Below, one piece after another: positions 44,156-55,530 of a stretch of 64,000 nucleotides of DNA. Below the pieces are notes generated by a model. That model saw only the letters and a program-made list of their open reading frames with translations, had not been told where the DNA came from and ran no database searches. Where the stretch lies: assembly GCF_037176765.1 (NCBI RefSeq), contig NC_090027.1, forward strand, positions 28,214,349-28,278,348. The letters are read 5' to 3'. How positions within the stretch are numbered: position 1 is the first letter of the stretch; each line of letters opens with the position of its first letter. The translations under genes and the position numbers were made by a program. Source of the stretch: Anolis sagrei. Lineage: Eukaryota > Chordata > Lepidosauria > Squamata > Anolidae.

Positions 44156-44570
44156 GATACAGAACATATGCCATCCAGTAGTTGCCATCTGCTCACCCAC
44201 AGAAAACTATATTTAATAATCTAGAGCTGATGTAGTCTATCCAATACAATTTTCTGGATCAGCACCCTAAATAATCTGAGGAACAGGCCTAAAAACAAAG
44301 ACACCAAGACACCCCCACTTCCAGACACCACATGGAATGGCTCTGCTCAGGAGGAGGGAGGAGGAGAAGCCGCAGTCAGGAGGCTTGTTGTCCCACCTTT
44401 TGTGGGTAATCAGCCTCTCCCCTCCCAACATCCCCATTGCCTCGACATTATAAGATCAATCACTTTTGTTGCAACAATGTAGTAGTAACGGTGAAGCCAT
44501 AGGCCATATTTTTGTTCTTGAAGACCACTGGTGGTCCATGGACCACAGGTTGGGAACCACTGCCATACAT

Positions 44571-45055
44571 CAATAGGAAACCTGAGCATTTCCACAAAGA
44601 CACATTATTCTATACACATTGTTCATGCATAACAGATCTTCTTCCCTTGTGCTTCAGATATACTATAAATCAAATCTGCTTTCATAAAGCAACCTCATGC
44701 CTTTCTGTCGCTTAGGCAATTAATCCACCAGGTGTAAATAGTAAACACTGTAACTTGAGGATTTGATACTGATTGAATGCATTGCTCTTCAAAATACAGG
44801 ATGTTTAAAAATGATGGACCCAATACGTAGTTAAGAGCAAGATGTTAACATCTTGTGTCCCAGCAGATGGCAGTAAAAGTGTTAATCATCAGAAAGCCTG
44901 CAAAATCATTAGAAAATTTGGAAGAAAATGTAAGTTTATTAACTTACCAAAAAAAGAAACCCCATAATTTTTAGACCCCCAAATGAAATGTCCTTATTTT
45001 GCCACCCCATAAGAAGCGAGAATTTCCCAATGCTCCTCAGTGTAATCAAATGCTA
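44571..45055. other. Non-coding stretch with a mariner-end relic
   Basis: At 44797-44825 tacaggatgtttaaaaatga followed by tggacc resembles a mariner terminal repeat (TACAGGGTGTTTAAAAATGA type). No partner end is found. Otherwise nothing recognised. Confidence 0.35.
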
Positions 45056-45190
45056 GGGCCCTTCCACACAGCCATACAATTCACAATATCAAAGCAGATA
45101 ATCCACAATATTTGCTTTAAACTGGGTTATCTGAGCCCACACTGCCATATAATCTCTTCAAAGCAGATAATGTGTGATTTTTCAAGAACG
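45056..45190. mobile_element. Palindromic MITE, diverged copy
   Basis: Left arm gggcccttccacacagccat and the internal atttgctttaaactgggtta are clear; the right arm is partly lost where the L2 begins. Confidence 0.6.
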
Positions 45191-45194
45191 CCCA

Positions 45195-45653
45195 TGAAAT
45201 GCCATATAACACTAGTGCTGCAACATTTACATTGGCTTCTAACTGAGTACTGTGGCTTGTATAAGATGTTAGTTCTGACCTTTAAAATTCTTTATGGCCA
45301 GGGTCCATCGTACCTTAGGGACCGTCTCTCCTCCCATCATTGGAGGTCGCAACGACCAGCCCAACGTGACTTACTCTATATACCGGGTCCTAGAGAAGTG
45401 CACTTGGAAAGGACCAGACGCAGATGGGCTTTTTCTATTTCTGCCCCTGCCTTATGGAATTCCTTGCCACCCTATATGAGAGCCATGCGTGACTTAGGAC
45501 CTTTTACTCTAGCACTTAAGACCTGGCTTTTTACTAGAGCATTCGATCTCTGTTAATTTTTAATTTCTGTATGTATGTATTTTATCTTTTACAATTTAGC
45601 TGTAAATCGCCTAGAGCATTCTTGGATGGAGGGCAATTAATAAGTAATTAAAT

Positions 45654-45696
<43 letters not shown>
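45195..45696 (+). mobile_element. L2-clade LINE 3' end with (GAT)n tail
   Basis: The plus frame to 45556 encodes LHWLLTEYCGLYKMLVLTFK, a diverged L2 C-terminus, then ISAPALWNSLPPYMRAMRDL. The 3' UTR (aatcgcctagagcattcttg) ends in ATG/GAT repeats at 45654-45696. A different subfamily from the copy at 18200. Confidence 0.8.
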
Positions 45697-45700
<4 letters not shown>

Positions 45701-45990
45701 ATGCAAAAGTATGGAAGGGGCACTGGAAAGCCAATAACAAGAGAGATCGGAAGCTAAGGTTCTCCAATCCCCCTATACTATACGGTCTTCCAGGATACTA
45801 CATTCCATTTTATCAGGCTTTCTGTCCCATGACCCTCAAAGCTGATGACTATTTCATATGTTTTATGTAATTATGTTGTTTATTGTTTTCATTTTTGGTT
45901 TTATTTTGCTGTAATTTGTTGTTTGGGCTTGACCTCAAGTAAGCTGCCTCGAGTCCCCATCAGGGAGATGGTGGCGGGGTATAAATAAAG

Positions 45991-46029
<39 letters not shown>
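45697..46029 (+). mobile_element. L2-type 3' tail with (ATT)n
   Basis: The last 100 bp read taagctgcctcgagtcccca then tggtggcggggtataaataa and an ATT microsatellite (45992-46029). The same tail is seen inverted at 47033, 50155 and 51148. Confidence 0.7.
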
Positions 46030-47030
46030 TGCTCACTACATGTTCTGTGTTTACTGGGAATGTTTTGGATTCTTTCTTTCAATGGGCAACATCCAGTTGT
46101 GGTTGATTTCGCTGTGTCATGACATAGCAGCAGTAGCAGATCATGAGAGTTATGGTTCAAGGACAATAGAGAATCACAGGTTGGCCAAACTGCCTCGGTG
46201 TAGCAGGAGAAACAGGAAAGTTGGGCACAAGGAAGGCAATGGTAGGAATTAAAGGGGTGGGGAGGGTTGGGGGGTGAGCTGTTCTAGTGATTTTACTGCT
46301 GTAAGGCTTAACTTCCTTTGGGAAACTCAGGTAAATAAAGATCAAACTGCAAAACAAAGGTTTAAAGGGGTTAGAGAGAGTATGTGATCCATACAAGAGA
46401 AAAACAATTACATGCAATAATGAGCCTTCCTGGAAGACCAAAACTCTACTACCATTGGAAGTTTTATGCTTTGCTACAGGGGTTAGCAACCCTTTGGCAT
46501 GATTGAGAGTAACTATTTCTGCATTTTCTGTAGGCAAATATGCCTTTAATGAGGAAAGCAACATGAAGTGAGAGCTGTACATAAACATACCAACTTCCAG
46601 CTACCTCTTGGTACTATATGCATGAATTATGCTGTCTGAAAACATCCTGAGAAGTCTGGATTTTGGAATACCGAGGAGGGGAGAGATTGCTGATGAGAGT
46701 ATGGCTAAATTACTTTTTCCCCCTGTCTGTGTCCTTCCTTCTTTCCCCATCTGCATCATGCATTTTTCCTTCTGCATTGCTGTCAATGTTTCTCTGTACA
46801 CTGAAAGTCATTTCAAATCTTATTAAAGAGGTTTCAAGGGGGAACATGATGCCTTTGTGTGAAGGTGGTATTGCCTTTTCTGCATTTACAGGAACAGCAT
46901 CCAGTTTTGTCCTTTACCCAAAATGGAGGAATAAGCAACATTCAGCCCCTGCTTAAAGTTCAAGGATATAAGGAAGCTGACTTACAATAACAGCAACTAA
47001 AAGAGCTCACAGAAAGGTGACTTGCAGGCC
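46030..47030. other. Non-coding stretch, nothing recognised
   Basis: No supported gene or repeat. Confidence 0.4.
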
Positions 47031-47032
47031 TT

Positions 47033-47033
47033 T

Positions 47034-47078
<45 letters not shown>

Positions 47079-47200
47079 TATTTGTACCCCGCTACCATCT
47101 CCCCAAGGGACTCGGTGCAGCTTACATGAGGCCAAGCCCACAGTACATCAATAAACAAGCAATAACAAAACAATCAAAGCAATACAATTAATATAAGTCA
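47033..47200 (-). mobile_element. L2-type 3' tail with (ATA)n
   Basis: AAT repeats (47035-47075) then tttatttgtaccccgctacc and gggactcggtgcagcttaca, the inverted form of the tail at 45960-46029. Confidence 0.75.
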
Positions 47201-47613
47201 CATAACAAAAATATGTTTTGTTTTTCAAATGAGCAAACCCTTTCTCCCTCCCTCTCCTTTGTATCAATGTGTGGCAGGATATTGGAGGAGAAAACCACAA
47301 AGGGCTTTCCTCTATGTATGTTATGTGAAGGATGCTTACATCTAAGGTAACACATTTTTAAACAAATATGTAGGAATGGCATTTAAATCTCTGTGTTAAG
47401 GTCATATGCATTATTGAGGCTGCTATACTGTGAAAGATCAGAAATGAATATATGTGCCTATTTTATCAGAAATACCCACCTGTTCTTTCACATTTATTAA
47501 CCATCTCATTTGAAAATACTCCACAGCAGACATGCCAGCACTCAAATACGTAGTGTTATACTTCCAGTCATCTGCAGTCAATGTAGTTAGCTTTTGCTGC
47601 ATAAGGATGATGT
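47201..47613. other. Non-coding stretch
   Basis: Nothing recognised. Confidence 0.35.
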
Positions 47614-47624
47614 ATATTGCAGTC

Positions 47625-48282
47625 AATCCACAAGAATGATTGACAACTGGGAAATAGAGGGGGGAAACATAGAAGCAGTGACAGACTTTGTATCTCTTGG
47701 TGCAAAGATTACTGCAGACGCAGACTGCAGCCAGGAAACCAGGAGATGCTTACTTCTAGGGAGGAGACCAATGTCCAATCTTGATAAAATAATGAAGAGT
47801 AGAGACATCACACTGGCAATGAAGATCCGCATAGTTAAATCAATGGTAATCGCCGTAGTAACCTACGGATGTGAGAGCTGGACTATAGGGAAGGCTGAGC
47901 GATGGAAGAGAGATCCTTTTGAACTGTGGTGTTGGAGGAAAGTTCTGAGAGTGCCTTGGACTGCGAGAAGATCCAACCAGTCCATACTTCAGGAAACAAA
48001 AGCTGACTGGTCATTGGAGGGAAGGATATAAGAGACAACGATGAAGTACTTTGGCCACATAATGAGGAGACAGGAAAGCTTGGAGAAGACAATTATGTTG
48101 GGGAAAGTAGAAGGAAAAAGGAAGAGGGACCGACCAAGGGCAAGATGTATGGATGGCATCCTTGAACTGACTGGATTGACCTTGAAGGAGCTGGGGGTCA
48201 TGATGGCTGACAGGGAGCTCTGGCGTGGGCTGGTTCATGAGGTCATGAAGAGTCGGAAATGACTGAACGAATTAACAACAAC
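47625..48282 (+). mobile_element. RTE/BovB LINE 3' end with intact target-site duplication
   Basis: Bounded by a perfect 11-bp duplication (atattgcagtc at 47614-47624 and 48283-48293). Frames encode the BovB C-terminus: EAVTDFVSLGAKITADADCS, VTYGCESWTIGKAERWKRD, LRVPWTARRSNQSILQE, and after a stop YFGHIMRRQESLEKTIMLGK with ending VHEVMKSRK. The end is a short CAA-type tail. The RT domain is gone; a stop or frame change separates the two coding parts. Confidence 0.92.
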
Positions 48283-48293
48283 ATATTGCAGTC

Positions 48294-48498
48294 TAAAACA
48301 TCTAAGGGACACTGGCTGGAGAAAACCAGCTTATTGCTTCAAGATGGAGTCATGTGCTTGGCTGATAACAAGGGGTTCTTTTGGTATTTTTCATCTGGAA
48401 TTCCCATGATCCCTTATCCTTGGCTATGCTGGCTAATGCTGATGGAAATTGCAACCCATTTCTATTTTACACCCCGGTTTTAAAGGGAGAATTGTATA
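48294..48498. other. Non-coding stretch
   Basis: Nothing recognised. Confidence 0.3.
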
Positions 48499-48737
48499 GC
48501 TTAGTCGGTTCAAATATCCTGAAGGCCCCAGATGTTGTCTATTCTCAGAAGATAAACAGAGTCAGTCCTGGTTAGTACTTGGACATAAGATCATCAGAGA
48601 GAATACCATTACCAAGTGCTATAGGCTACATTCAGAGGAAGGCACTGGCATACCATCTCCAAGTACTTATTTCCTAAGAAAACTATATGAAATTCATGAG
48701 GTCGTCACAAGTTGACAGATGGTGTCAAGCCATATGC
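48499..48737 (+). mobile_element. 5S rRNA-derived SINE (5S-Sauria type)
   Basis: The first 130 bp follow 5S rRNA: ctcagaagataaacagagtc corresponds to the internal control region, and tcctggttagtacttggac is nearly identical to 5S. The body then turns into Sauria-SINE sequence (cattcagaggaaggcactgg) with an RTE-like 3' end (cacaagttgacagatggtgt). It is a retroposon, not a 5S gene: many substitutions and a SINE body. Confidence 0.8.
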
Positions 48738-49660
48738 ATTCTGTTCCATTCATACAGTTCGATAGTAGAAAGTGTGCACAGCATACTAAAAAGCTGAAGG
48801 TCAGTCCCCTGTAACGTTTTCTAGAGATAAATCCACTCTGTCTGACTCCTTGACAGTTACTGTCAATCGGCATACAGAATGGGAACCAATACTTTCCAGT
48901 TGTGTCTAAGGCAGCTTTCAATATTTTGAGACCAAGTTTGAGGACAATTTATATTTTGTACAATTTAAGTTCATGCCATGGATCTGTGAGTTAGTTTCTT
49001 TAGGGCTTGCAGTCAATCAGCAAGAATGATTGATTCCTAATTGTTTCAAAATAGTAGCAACGAAGCGACCTGAAATGATAGTAGTAGAAAACTAAAGAAA
49101 GTTTGAAGCAACTGGTAATGTATTACACTAATGTAACAGTTTGAGACACTTCAGTTGTCATGGATCTCTCCTACTAAATCTTGAGATTGGTCACTTGCTG
49201 ATGTACTTTGAGTTTTTTACTCAAAAGCTCCTCTAGTGCTGTGCTTCAAGGGAGAGAACTAGAACTCTCTGGTCCAGCAGAGAAGACTAAATAGCCTCTC
49301 ATTAAGCAACAGATCTAAGGATGAAGCCATGCTAGTTACAGTGGTATCAAACTGCAAGTGGTAGTACTGTGCAATGAAGATATACCCAAGGCATGTGAAA
49401 GAGTTGTGAACTCAGGCACATGCCTACACTCCAAATTCTATGAGAGTCTTACAAGGGCTGCGTCTCTGTATAGAAGCATTTGGACATATTTTTTTTTGCC
49501 AGATGCAAGATACACACATTTCCTTCAAGGTTTTATGGAGGTCACAAGTAGCACCATCATGTATGCAGAAGCAAGGCAAACACATGGCTGCATGCACATC
49601 CCCTTTTGCACATTAAGTGTTATGTTCTTTTTTTGGATATTTACCATTCAGTGCAAAAAA
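48738..49660. other. Non-coding stretch, nothing recognised
   Basis: Starting at 49008, gcagtcaatcagcaagaatg resembles the bases across the left edge of the RTE insertion (47619-47638), a weak similarity without further extension. Confidence 0.35.
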
Positions 49661-49817
49661 TGTAATTATTATTATTATTATTATTATTATTATGGAAAAT
49701 GAGCACTTCAAACTACTCTGGGACTTCCGTATTCAGACTGACAGAGTTTTGGAGCACAAGACTCCTAACCTCACAAATGTGTGTGAGTGTGTGTGTGTGG
49801 GGGGGGGGGGGGGGGGG
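49661..49817. repeat. (ATT)n, then (TG)n with a long G run
   Basis: ATT repeats at 49663-49693; GTGTGT at 49780-49798 running into about 18 G at 49799-49817. Confidence 0.85.
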
Positions 49818-50148
49818 ACAAGTATGGATCATCAATGTCGCAATTCCAGACAACAGCAGGATTTATGAGAAGTAACTGGAAAAGCATACATGATATGAGG
49901 ATTAAAACTGCAAAGACTCTGGCACAAGCCAGTAAAGGCACACTGGGTGCAGTGCCTAAAGACCTTGGTCTGCACTTAAAAACAATCGATGCTGACAAAA
50001 TTAACATCTGTCAGCTGCAAAAGGACACTCTACTTGGATCTGCACACATTATTTGCCAACATATCACACAGTCCTAGACACTTGGGAAGTGTCCTACATG
50101 TGATCTTGTTTTCTGTGTACTAATCTGTTTGTGTATCAGATAATAATA
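49818..50148. other. Possible mariner transposase relic
   Basis: The stretch at 49858-50060 reads, in one plus frame, FMRSNWKSIHDMRIKTAKTL with PKDLGLHLKTIDADKINI; it is too short and degraded to assign. Treated as non-coding. Confidence 0.15.
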
Positions 50149-50300
50149 CTGATAATATAATAATAATAATAATAATAATAACAACAACAACAACTTTATT
50201 CTTATACCCCACCACCATCTCTCCAAAGGGACTCGGGGCAGCTTACATATGGGACAAAATGCCCACAAGACACAAATGCAGAACAATCAATTAAAGCAAA
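50149..50300 (-). mobile_element. L2-type 3' tail with (AAT)n
   Basis: AAT/AAC repeats (50157-50193) then cttataccccaccaccatct and gggactcggggcagcttaca. Confidence 0.75.
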
Positions 50301-51145
50301 AACACAATTAAAATAAGGTTATAGTAAAATATAACAATATAAAATACGACAAACCAGATAAAAGCACAATTAATAACACATAAAATATAAAACAGCAGCA
50401 TTGAAGTGTTGTGGCATTATCAATACATGACTCCATCCATGGAGTATTACACTATAGTTCTTCAATGTAGGATTCTGGCCTTTCATTCCCAGTGTATTAA
50501 CTTTTGCATTCTTTGATCAGTCTTGGCTTTCTAGAGGAAAAAAACATACCTTCTTGTCCATTATGAGTAAATATCAGCCATATGTCCACCCCATCTAAAA
50601 ACATTGTGTGAGAGCAAGAGAGTCTTGTAGCCAACCCACTTATTACCTTCACTTTTACACATGGTATTTTTACTACTCCCGAAGCATCACAGAACTGTGG
50701 TCTTATATGCGGTGTTTCAGTGTTCAACACTCAAATCATTCAACTCTCAGAGTGTTTCATTACTATTCCTGCTTTTTCTTTTCTTTTTTTGGGAGTGGGG
50801 TGGTAGTGGTTGTTTTGAAGAGACCAGGCTGTTAATTTCACAGGTTGGATTTAATGAGTCCGTTAATTAGATTTCCTCTGAAAACTGGCAGCCGGCTTGT
50901 CAGACTCCACCATGATTCAAAATGGGTTTACACTAAACTTCACTACCAACAGGGTTCTTTGGGTTGAAAATTAACAACAACAGCAACCCAACAAGTGCTT
51001 GAATCTAGGAGAGGACATAACATTGTCATTTTTTCCAAAGTGTTTTACGAATAGCAAATTTGGTACAACTTATTAATCAGCAGGAAAGTTTGATAAGGGA
51101 AAACTTTGAAGACCTCTTCTCTCTTTCCAGTTTACCTGTCTGAAC

Positions 51146-51147
<2 letters not shown>
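50301..51147. other. Non-coding stretch, nothing recognised
   Basis: No supported gene or repeat. Confidence 0.35.
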
Positions 51148-51184
<37 letters not shown>

Positions 51185-51390
51185 TATTTATACCCCACTA
51201 CCATCTCCCAAGGGACTCGGTGCGGCTTACATGAGGCCGATCCCACAATACATCAATACAAGCAATAACTATTACAATGCAAAGCAAAATACAAATACCA
51301 GTAATTAAAATAAATCTCATACACAAATAGCCTAAACACTGAACAGTGGCACAAAACACATTTAAAAACTATGGCTGGTATTCTATGGTA
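51148..51390 (-). mobile_element. L2 tail, inverted member of an L2-L2 junction
   Basis: AAT repeats (51149-51180), then tttataccccactaccatct and gggactcggtgcggcttaca. Confidence 0.75.
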
Positions 51391-51850
51391 TTCTCCCCTA
51401 CAAACCATCAAGGGCGTTAAAATCTTCTGAAGAGCCCTGCTCTCGGTCCCGCCACCTTCGCAGTCGCGCCTGGTGGAGACGAGAAACAGGGCCTTCTCTG
51501 TGGTGGCCCCTCGGCTATGAAACTCTCTCCCAAATGAAATTAAATCTGCCACCTCCCTCCTGACCTTTAGGAAGCAGGTGAAATCTTGGCTGTGGAACGA
51601 GGCGTTTACAGAATGATGGCTGAAACCGGTAATTGACTAATGTATTTAAAATTTAAAAGGAAAAAAGTGCAAGAATTAAATGGTGGTGGTAAGTGTTAAA
51701 GGCTCCAAAACTGATGCAGTTACTATTATTGATATGGAAGAAGAAGAGGAGGAAATTGGCTCTGAGCGATTTACAGACAAATATATAGCCTCTTTGAGTC
51801 TTCTTGTGGAGAGAAGAAGCGGGATATAAATAAACAAAGTAATAATGCTA
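51391..51850 (+). mobile_element. L2 LINE, 3' end, plus strand
   Basis: Matches the C-terminal part of the open L2 copy: ctctcggtcccgccaccttc, ggccttctctgtggtggccc, aactctctcccaaatgaaat. The 3' end at 51800-51840 reads gaagaagcgggatataaata. Confidence 0.8.
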
Positions 51851-52410
51851 TGGATGAGCAGTTGTCTCATGGATATTACATATATAAATGACAATAATAT
51901 CAGTGTTCCTCCCTTTTGAGATCAAGATTCGTGAGCTATTTCACAGGTAGCAAAGAGCCCATCTCCAGAGGGCAACAGGATGTTATAGACAGGAAAGCTG
52001 TGCTTAGCTGCAGGAAGGTTTAATCAATAATATGGATTGGAAAGTCAAACTACTCAGTGCAGTTGGTGCTTGTTTATTGTGAAATCAAGTCCCTCCTCAT
52101 TCATAATATCAATAATGTCCGTTCTTTTGTGCAACCACTTAGCAAAGGAAGTCAAGGTAAAGGATGCTTGCCCGCATACATAAGAGGTACCGTTTTCTAC
52201 TCTGATAACCCCTATTTTTGTAACTATGTGATGTAAGAGAGAATGATTAATCAAAGTCAATCAGACCCAGTGGTTTTATACACCTAAGCAATGGTTTCGA
52301 AGCTGCATGATTTGAAAAAATACAATTATGCCTTGAAAAATTAAACCACTACATTCAATAAAGTGAATACTTAAATGGTAGATATATCATACATGGATTT
52401 ATCCACTCCT
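51851..52410. other. Non-coding stretch, nothing recognised
   Basis: No supported gene or repeat. Confidence 0.35.
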
Positions 52411-52411
<1 letters not shown>

Positions 52412-52453
<42 letters not shown>

Positions 52454-52479
52454 TAACAATATCAACAATAATAATAATG
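52412..52479. repeat. (AAT)n microsatellite
   Basis: AAT repeats with some AAC, abutting the 3' end of the Penelope-like element. Confidence 0.85.
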
Positions 52480-52481
52480 GT

Positions 52482-53155
52482 TTGTTGTAGGTATTTTTGG
52501 GCTATATGGCCATGTTTTAGAGGCATTCTCTCCTGACATTTCGCCTGCATCTATGGCAAGCATCCTCAGAGCTAGTGAGGTCTGTTGAAACTAGGAAAGT
52601 GGGTTTATATATCTGTGGAAAGACCAGGGTGGAGCAAAGAACTCTTGTCTGCTGGAGCTAGGGGTGAATGTTTCAACTGACCACCTTGATTAGCATTTGA
52701 AGGCCTGGCAGTGCCTGGAGCAATCTTTTGTTGAGATGTAATTAGAGGTCCCTGATTGTTTTCCCTCTGCTGTTTTGCTGTTTTAATTTTAGAGTTTTTT
52801 AATACTGGTAGCCAGATTTTGTTCATTTTCATGGTTTCCTCCTTTCTGTTGAAATTGTCCACATGCTTGTGGATTTCAATGGCTTCTCTGTGTAGTCTGA
52901 CATGGTGGTTGTGAGAGTGGTCCAGCATTTCTGTGTTCTCAAATAATATGCTGTGTCCAGCTTGGTTCATCAAATGCCCTGCTATGGCTGACTTCTCTGG
53001 TTGAAGTAGTCTGCAGTGCCTTTCATGTTCCTTGATGCGTGTCTGGGCGCTGCGTTTGGTGGTCCCTATGTAGACTTGTCCACAGCTGCATGGTATATGG
53101 TAGACTCCTGCAGAAGTGAAAGGATCCCTCTTGTCCTTTGCTGAACATAGCATTT
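52482..53155 (-). mobile_element. Penelope-like element 3' part with GIY-YIG domain, copy 2
   Basis: The minus frame 53153-52605 encodes the GIY-YIG domain more completely than copy 1: GVYHIPCSCGQVYIGTTKRS, RIKEHERHCRLLQPEKSAIA, HREAIEIHKHVDNFNRKEE. The 3' UTR ends in the family's terminal block (plus: ttttgggctatatggccatg). RT region absent; broken. Confidence 0.88.
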
Positions 53156-53517
53156 GTTAATTTATTTATTTGACCAGTCATATGACCATTTCAAGATAGA
53201 ACACGAGTAAAAAAAAAAGGCAAAAAGGAGGACAGCAGCTGACCTTCTATTTATAGTCAGAGTCTTATTTTTCTGTATATTTAGATTAGGGGTGAAGAAG
53301 AGACGACTCTTCTGAGGTTGTTGGACTCTAATTCACAGCATTTCCCACTTTTGACTATGCTGAATAAAGCTGATAGGAGTTGCAAGAGTTTCAATCCAAC
53401 AACATTTGGAGGAACACACCTTTTCCAACCTTGACTTGGATGGTAATATATAAGACTTCACCTGTGGTCAACTAACCCTGAAGCCATTTGACACCACAAA
53501 GAATTTTGTAAGTCACA
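53156..53517. other. Non-coding stretch
   Basis: Nothing recognised beyond an A run at 53209-53218. Confidence 0.3.
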
Positions 53518-53521
53518 GTAT

Positions 53522-53560
<39 letters not shown>

Positions 53561-54025
53561 CAGTTTTTATATTCCGCCTTTCTCACCCTGTAGGGGACTC
53601 AGTGCGGATTACAGTGTACACATATATGGCAAACATTCAATGCCGATTTGACATACAACATATACAGACATACACAGAGGCTATTTAACTTTTTCTGGCC
53701 GCCAGGGGAGCTGTCGCTTTCATCGTCCATCTGCAACACTGATGAAGTACTTCCGCATTCCCTTCATGCTTTTGCTGGAGTGCTTTGCTGGAGTCTTTTT
53801 TTTATGGCCTCATAAATTAGTTAATTTAGCCTCCCCACACAAGGTGGTACCTAGTTTTCCTACTTGACAGATGCAACTGTCTTTCGGGTTGCAAAGGTTG
53901 ACAACAGGCTACACAATTGTTTGGAAGCCCACTCTGACCCGGGTTGGCTTTGAACTCATGACCTTTTGGTCAGAGTGATCTTAATGCAACTGACACTCAG
54001 CCAGCTGTGCCACAATCCCGGTGCC
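53518..54025 (-). mobile_element. tRNA-derived SINE with L2-like tail, about 500 bp
   Basis: On the minus strand it begins with a tRNA-like promoter (gggattgtggcacagctggc as the A-box side; B-box region ggtcatgagttcaaagcc). It ends with an L2-type tail (plus: ttctcaccctgtaggggact) and a long TTTA/AAAT array at 53519-53561. This is a different family from the RTE-tailed SINEs. Confidence 0.65.
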
Positions 54026-54495
54026 CAGTATAAAAATGATGAGACTTAACACTGGTCCCTAAAAAGTTATAGAAGAGCAAGTGTTGAAGCACATTGGTTG
54101 TTCTTCATCAGTTGACATACTGAGACTGTATTTTTTTAGCATCTGGATCAATGCCTTTCCATATGGCATCATGATTCTCTGCACAAACAGCACTTATTTA
54201 CAAAGGAAGACATTCTGGTTTTGGCTGCCAGTACAGGTTTGGCAGAATACAAACCTGGGTAAAGCAGGCAACACAAGGGAAAACTGAGAAGAGAGTGGAG
54301 ATGCCAAATGTCTAGCATCTGAGTCCAGCTGGCAAAATCCAACAAGAACTACATTTGAAAAAAATGATTGTCCTTTCTTCAATTCTAGGTCTTATTATTT
54401 ATTAACATATTGCAGATCACCAAATAGGATGACAAGTGTCAGCATCATATGGCATTCTCACAAAACAACATAGAGAATTCCTACCTAATATTTGT
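54026..54495. other. Non-coding stretch
   Basis: Nothing recognised. Confidence 0.3.
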
Positions 54496-54499
54496 ATAT

Positions 54500-54822
54500 G
54501 GGCCCCGGTGGTGCAGCGGGTCAAACCGCTAAACAGAACTTGCTGACCCAAAGGTCGGTGGTTCGAATGTGCAGGATGGGGTGAGCTCCTATTGCTAGCC
54601 CTAGTTTCCGCCCACTTAGCAGCCTCAAAACATGCAAATGTGAGTAGATCAATACGTACCACTTCAGCAGAAAGGTAATGGAGCTCCACGCAGTCATGCT
54701 GGCCACATGACCTTGAAGGCGTCCACAGACAACGCAGGCTCTTTGGCTTAGAAATGGGGTGACCATCCACCCACAGAGTTGGACTCGACTAGACTTGATG
54801 TCAAGGGGAAACCTTTATGTTT
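54500..54822 (+). mobile_element. tRNA-derived SINE (RTE-like tail), plus strand
   Basis: A-box side ggtggtgcagcgggtcaaac, B-box ggtggttcgaatgtgcagg, body aacatgcaaatgtgagtaga and end gacttgatgtcaaggggaaa. This is the most easily read copy of the family in the window. Confidence 0.85.
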
Positions 54823-55463
54823 ACTATAGGAGAGGGAGATATTTATACAGTGCAAAAGGGGAGCAAAAAAGAAAAAGATTGGCAGAACTATGGAATCTAT
54901 AGTATCTATGTTGCATCAGTAAAAGGTTGCCAAATATTAGAAGAAACAGGTAGTTTTGTCTACCATCTTTTAAATAGCCATATAGTATGACCCCTCAGAT
55001 TTACATTTTCAGATTTCATGTGGATATGGGAAACTGCTGATAAATGTGAACCCTATTGTTTCCAATGGAACAAAGAATGAAGGTGTAGTTTATACAGGAG
55101 GCCCTAAATAAATAAGTGATTGACTGAAACTGCCTGCAGTGGGTGAAACTGTGTATATTGATTCTGCAGATTTGGAGGTCAGACTGTACTCTGCTCATTT
55201 AATAATTTTTGCAACTTTACAAAACCAAACTTTACAGAATTATCTTCCAAAGTATGAATGTCATGACCCTTTCTAGTTTCTGGTTATGATGATCTGAAAG
55301 AAATACGTAGCTTGTGAGCTACTTCCTAATATATAGGATATTGTTTTTCATTTACATAATCAACCAGAACTGTGAGATGGACACATAGGATAGAAACAAA
55401 TGTAACTGGTACTGCATATGTAAGCTTTTCCCTAAAAGAAAAAAAGATAGTAGATGCTTTCCA
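54823..55463. other. Non-coding stretch, nothing recognised
   Basis: No supported gene or repeat. Confidence 0.35.
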
Positions 55464-55465
55464 AA

Positions 55466-55498
55466 ATCAACAACAACAACAACAACAACAACAACAAC
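55466..55498. repeat. (CAA)n microsatellite
   Basis: CAA triplets next to the inverted Penelope terminal repeat. Confidence 0.85.
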
Positions 55499-55530
55499 GT
55501 ATTGTCGAAGGCTTTCATGGCTGGAATCAC

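Larger units (their letters stand above)
42918..44562. mobile_element. hAT (Charlie-like) element carrying nested L1 and MITE
   Basis: Ends are CAGTGACTCCCAACACTTTT and, inward from the right, CAGTGGTTCCCAACCTGTGG. The 8-bp flanks are tcatacat (42910-42917) and ccatacat (44563-44570), 7 of 8. Without the inserted L1 the element is about 0.6 kb and non-coding. Confidence 0.85.

Noticed and set aside
48499-48628. 5S rRNA gene
   Set aside because: Many substitutions against 5S and direct continuation into a SINE body; it is a retroposon.
54500-54580. tRNA gene
   Set aside because: A and B boxes are present but the cloverleaf is not complete and the sequence continues into a SINE body found in several copies.
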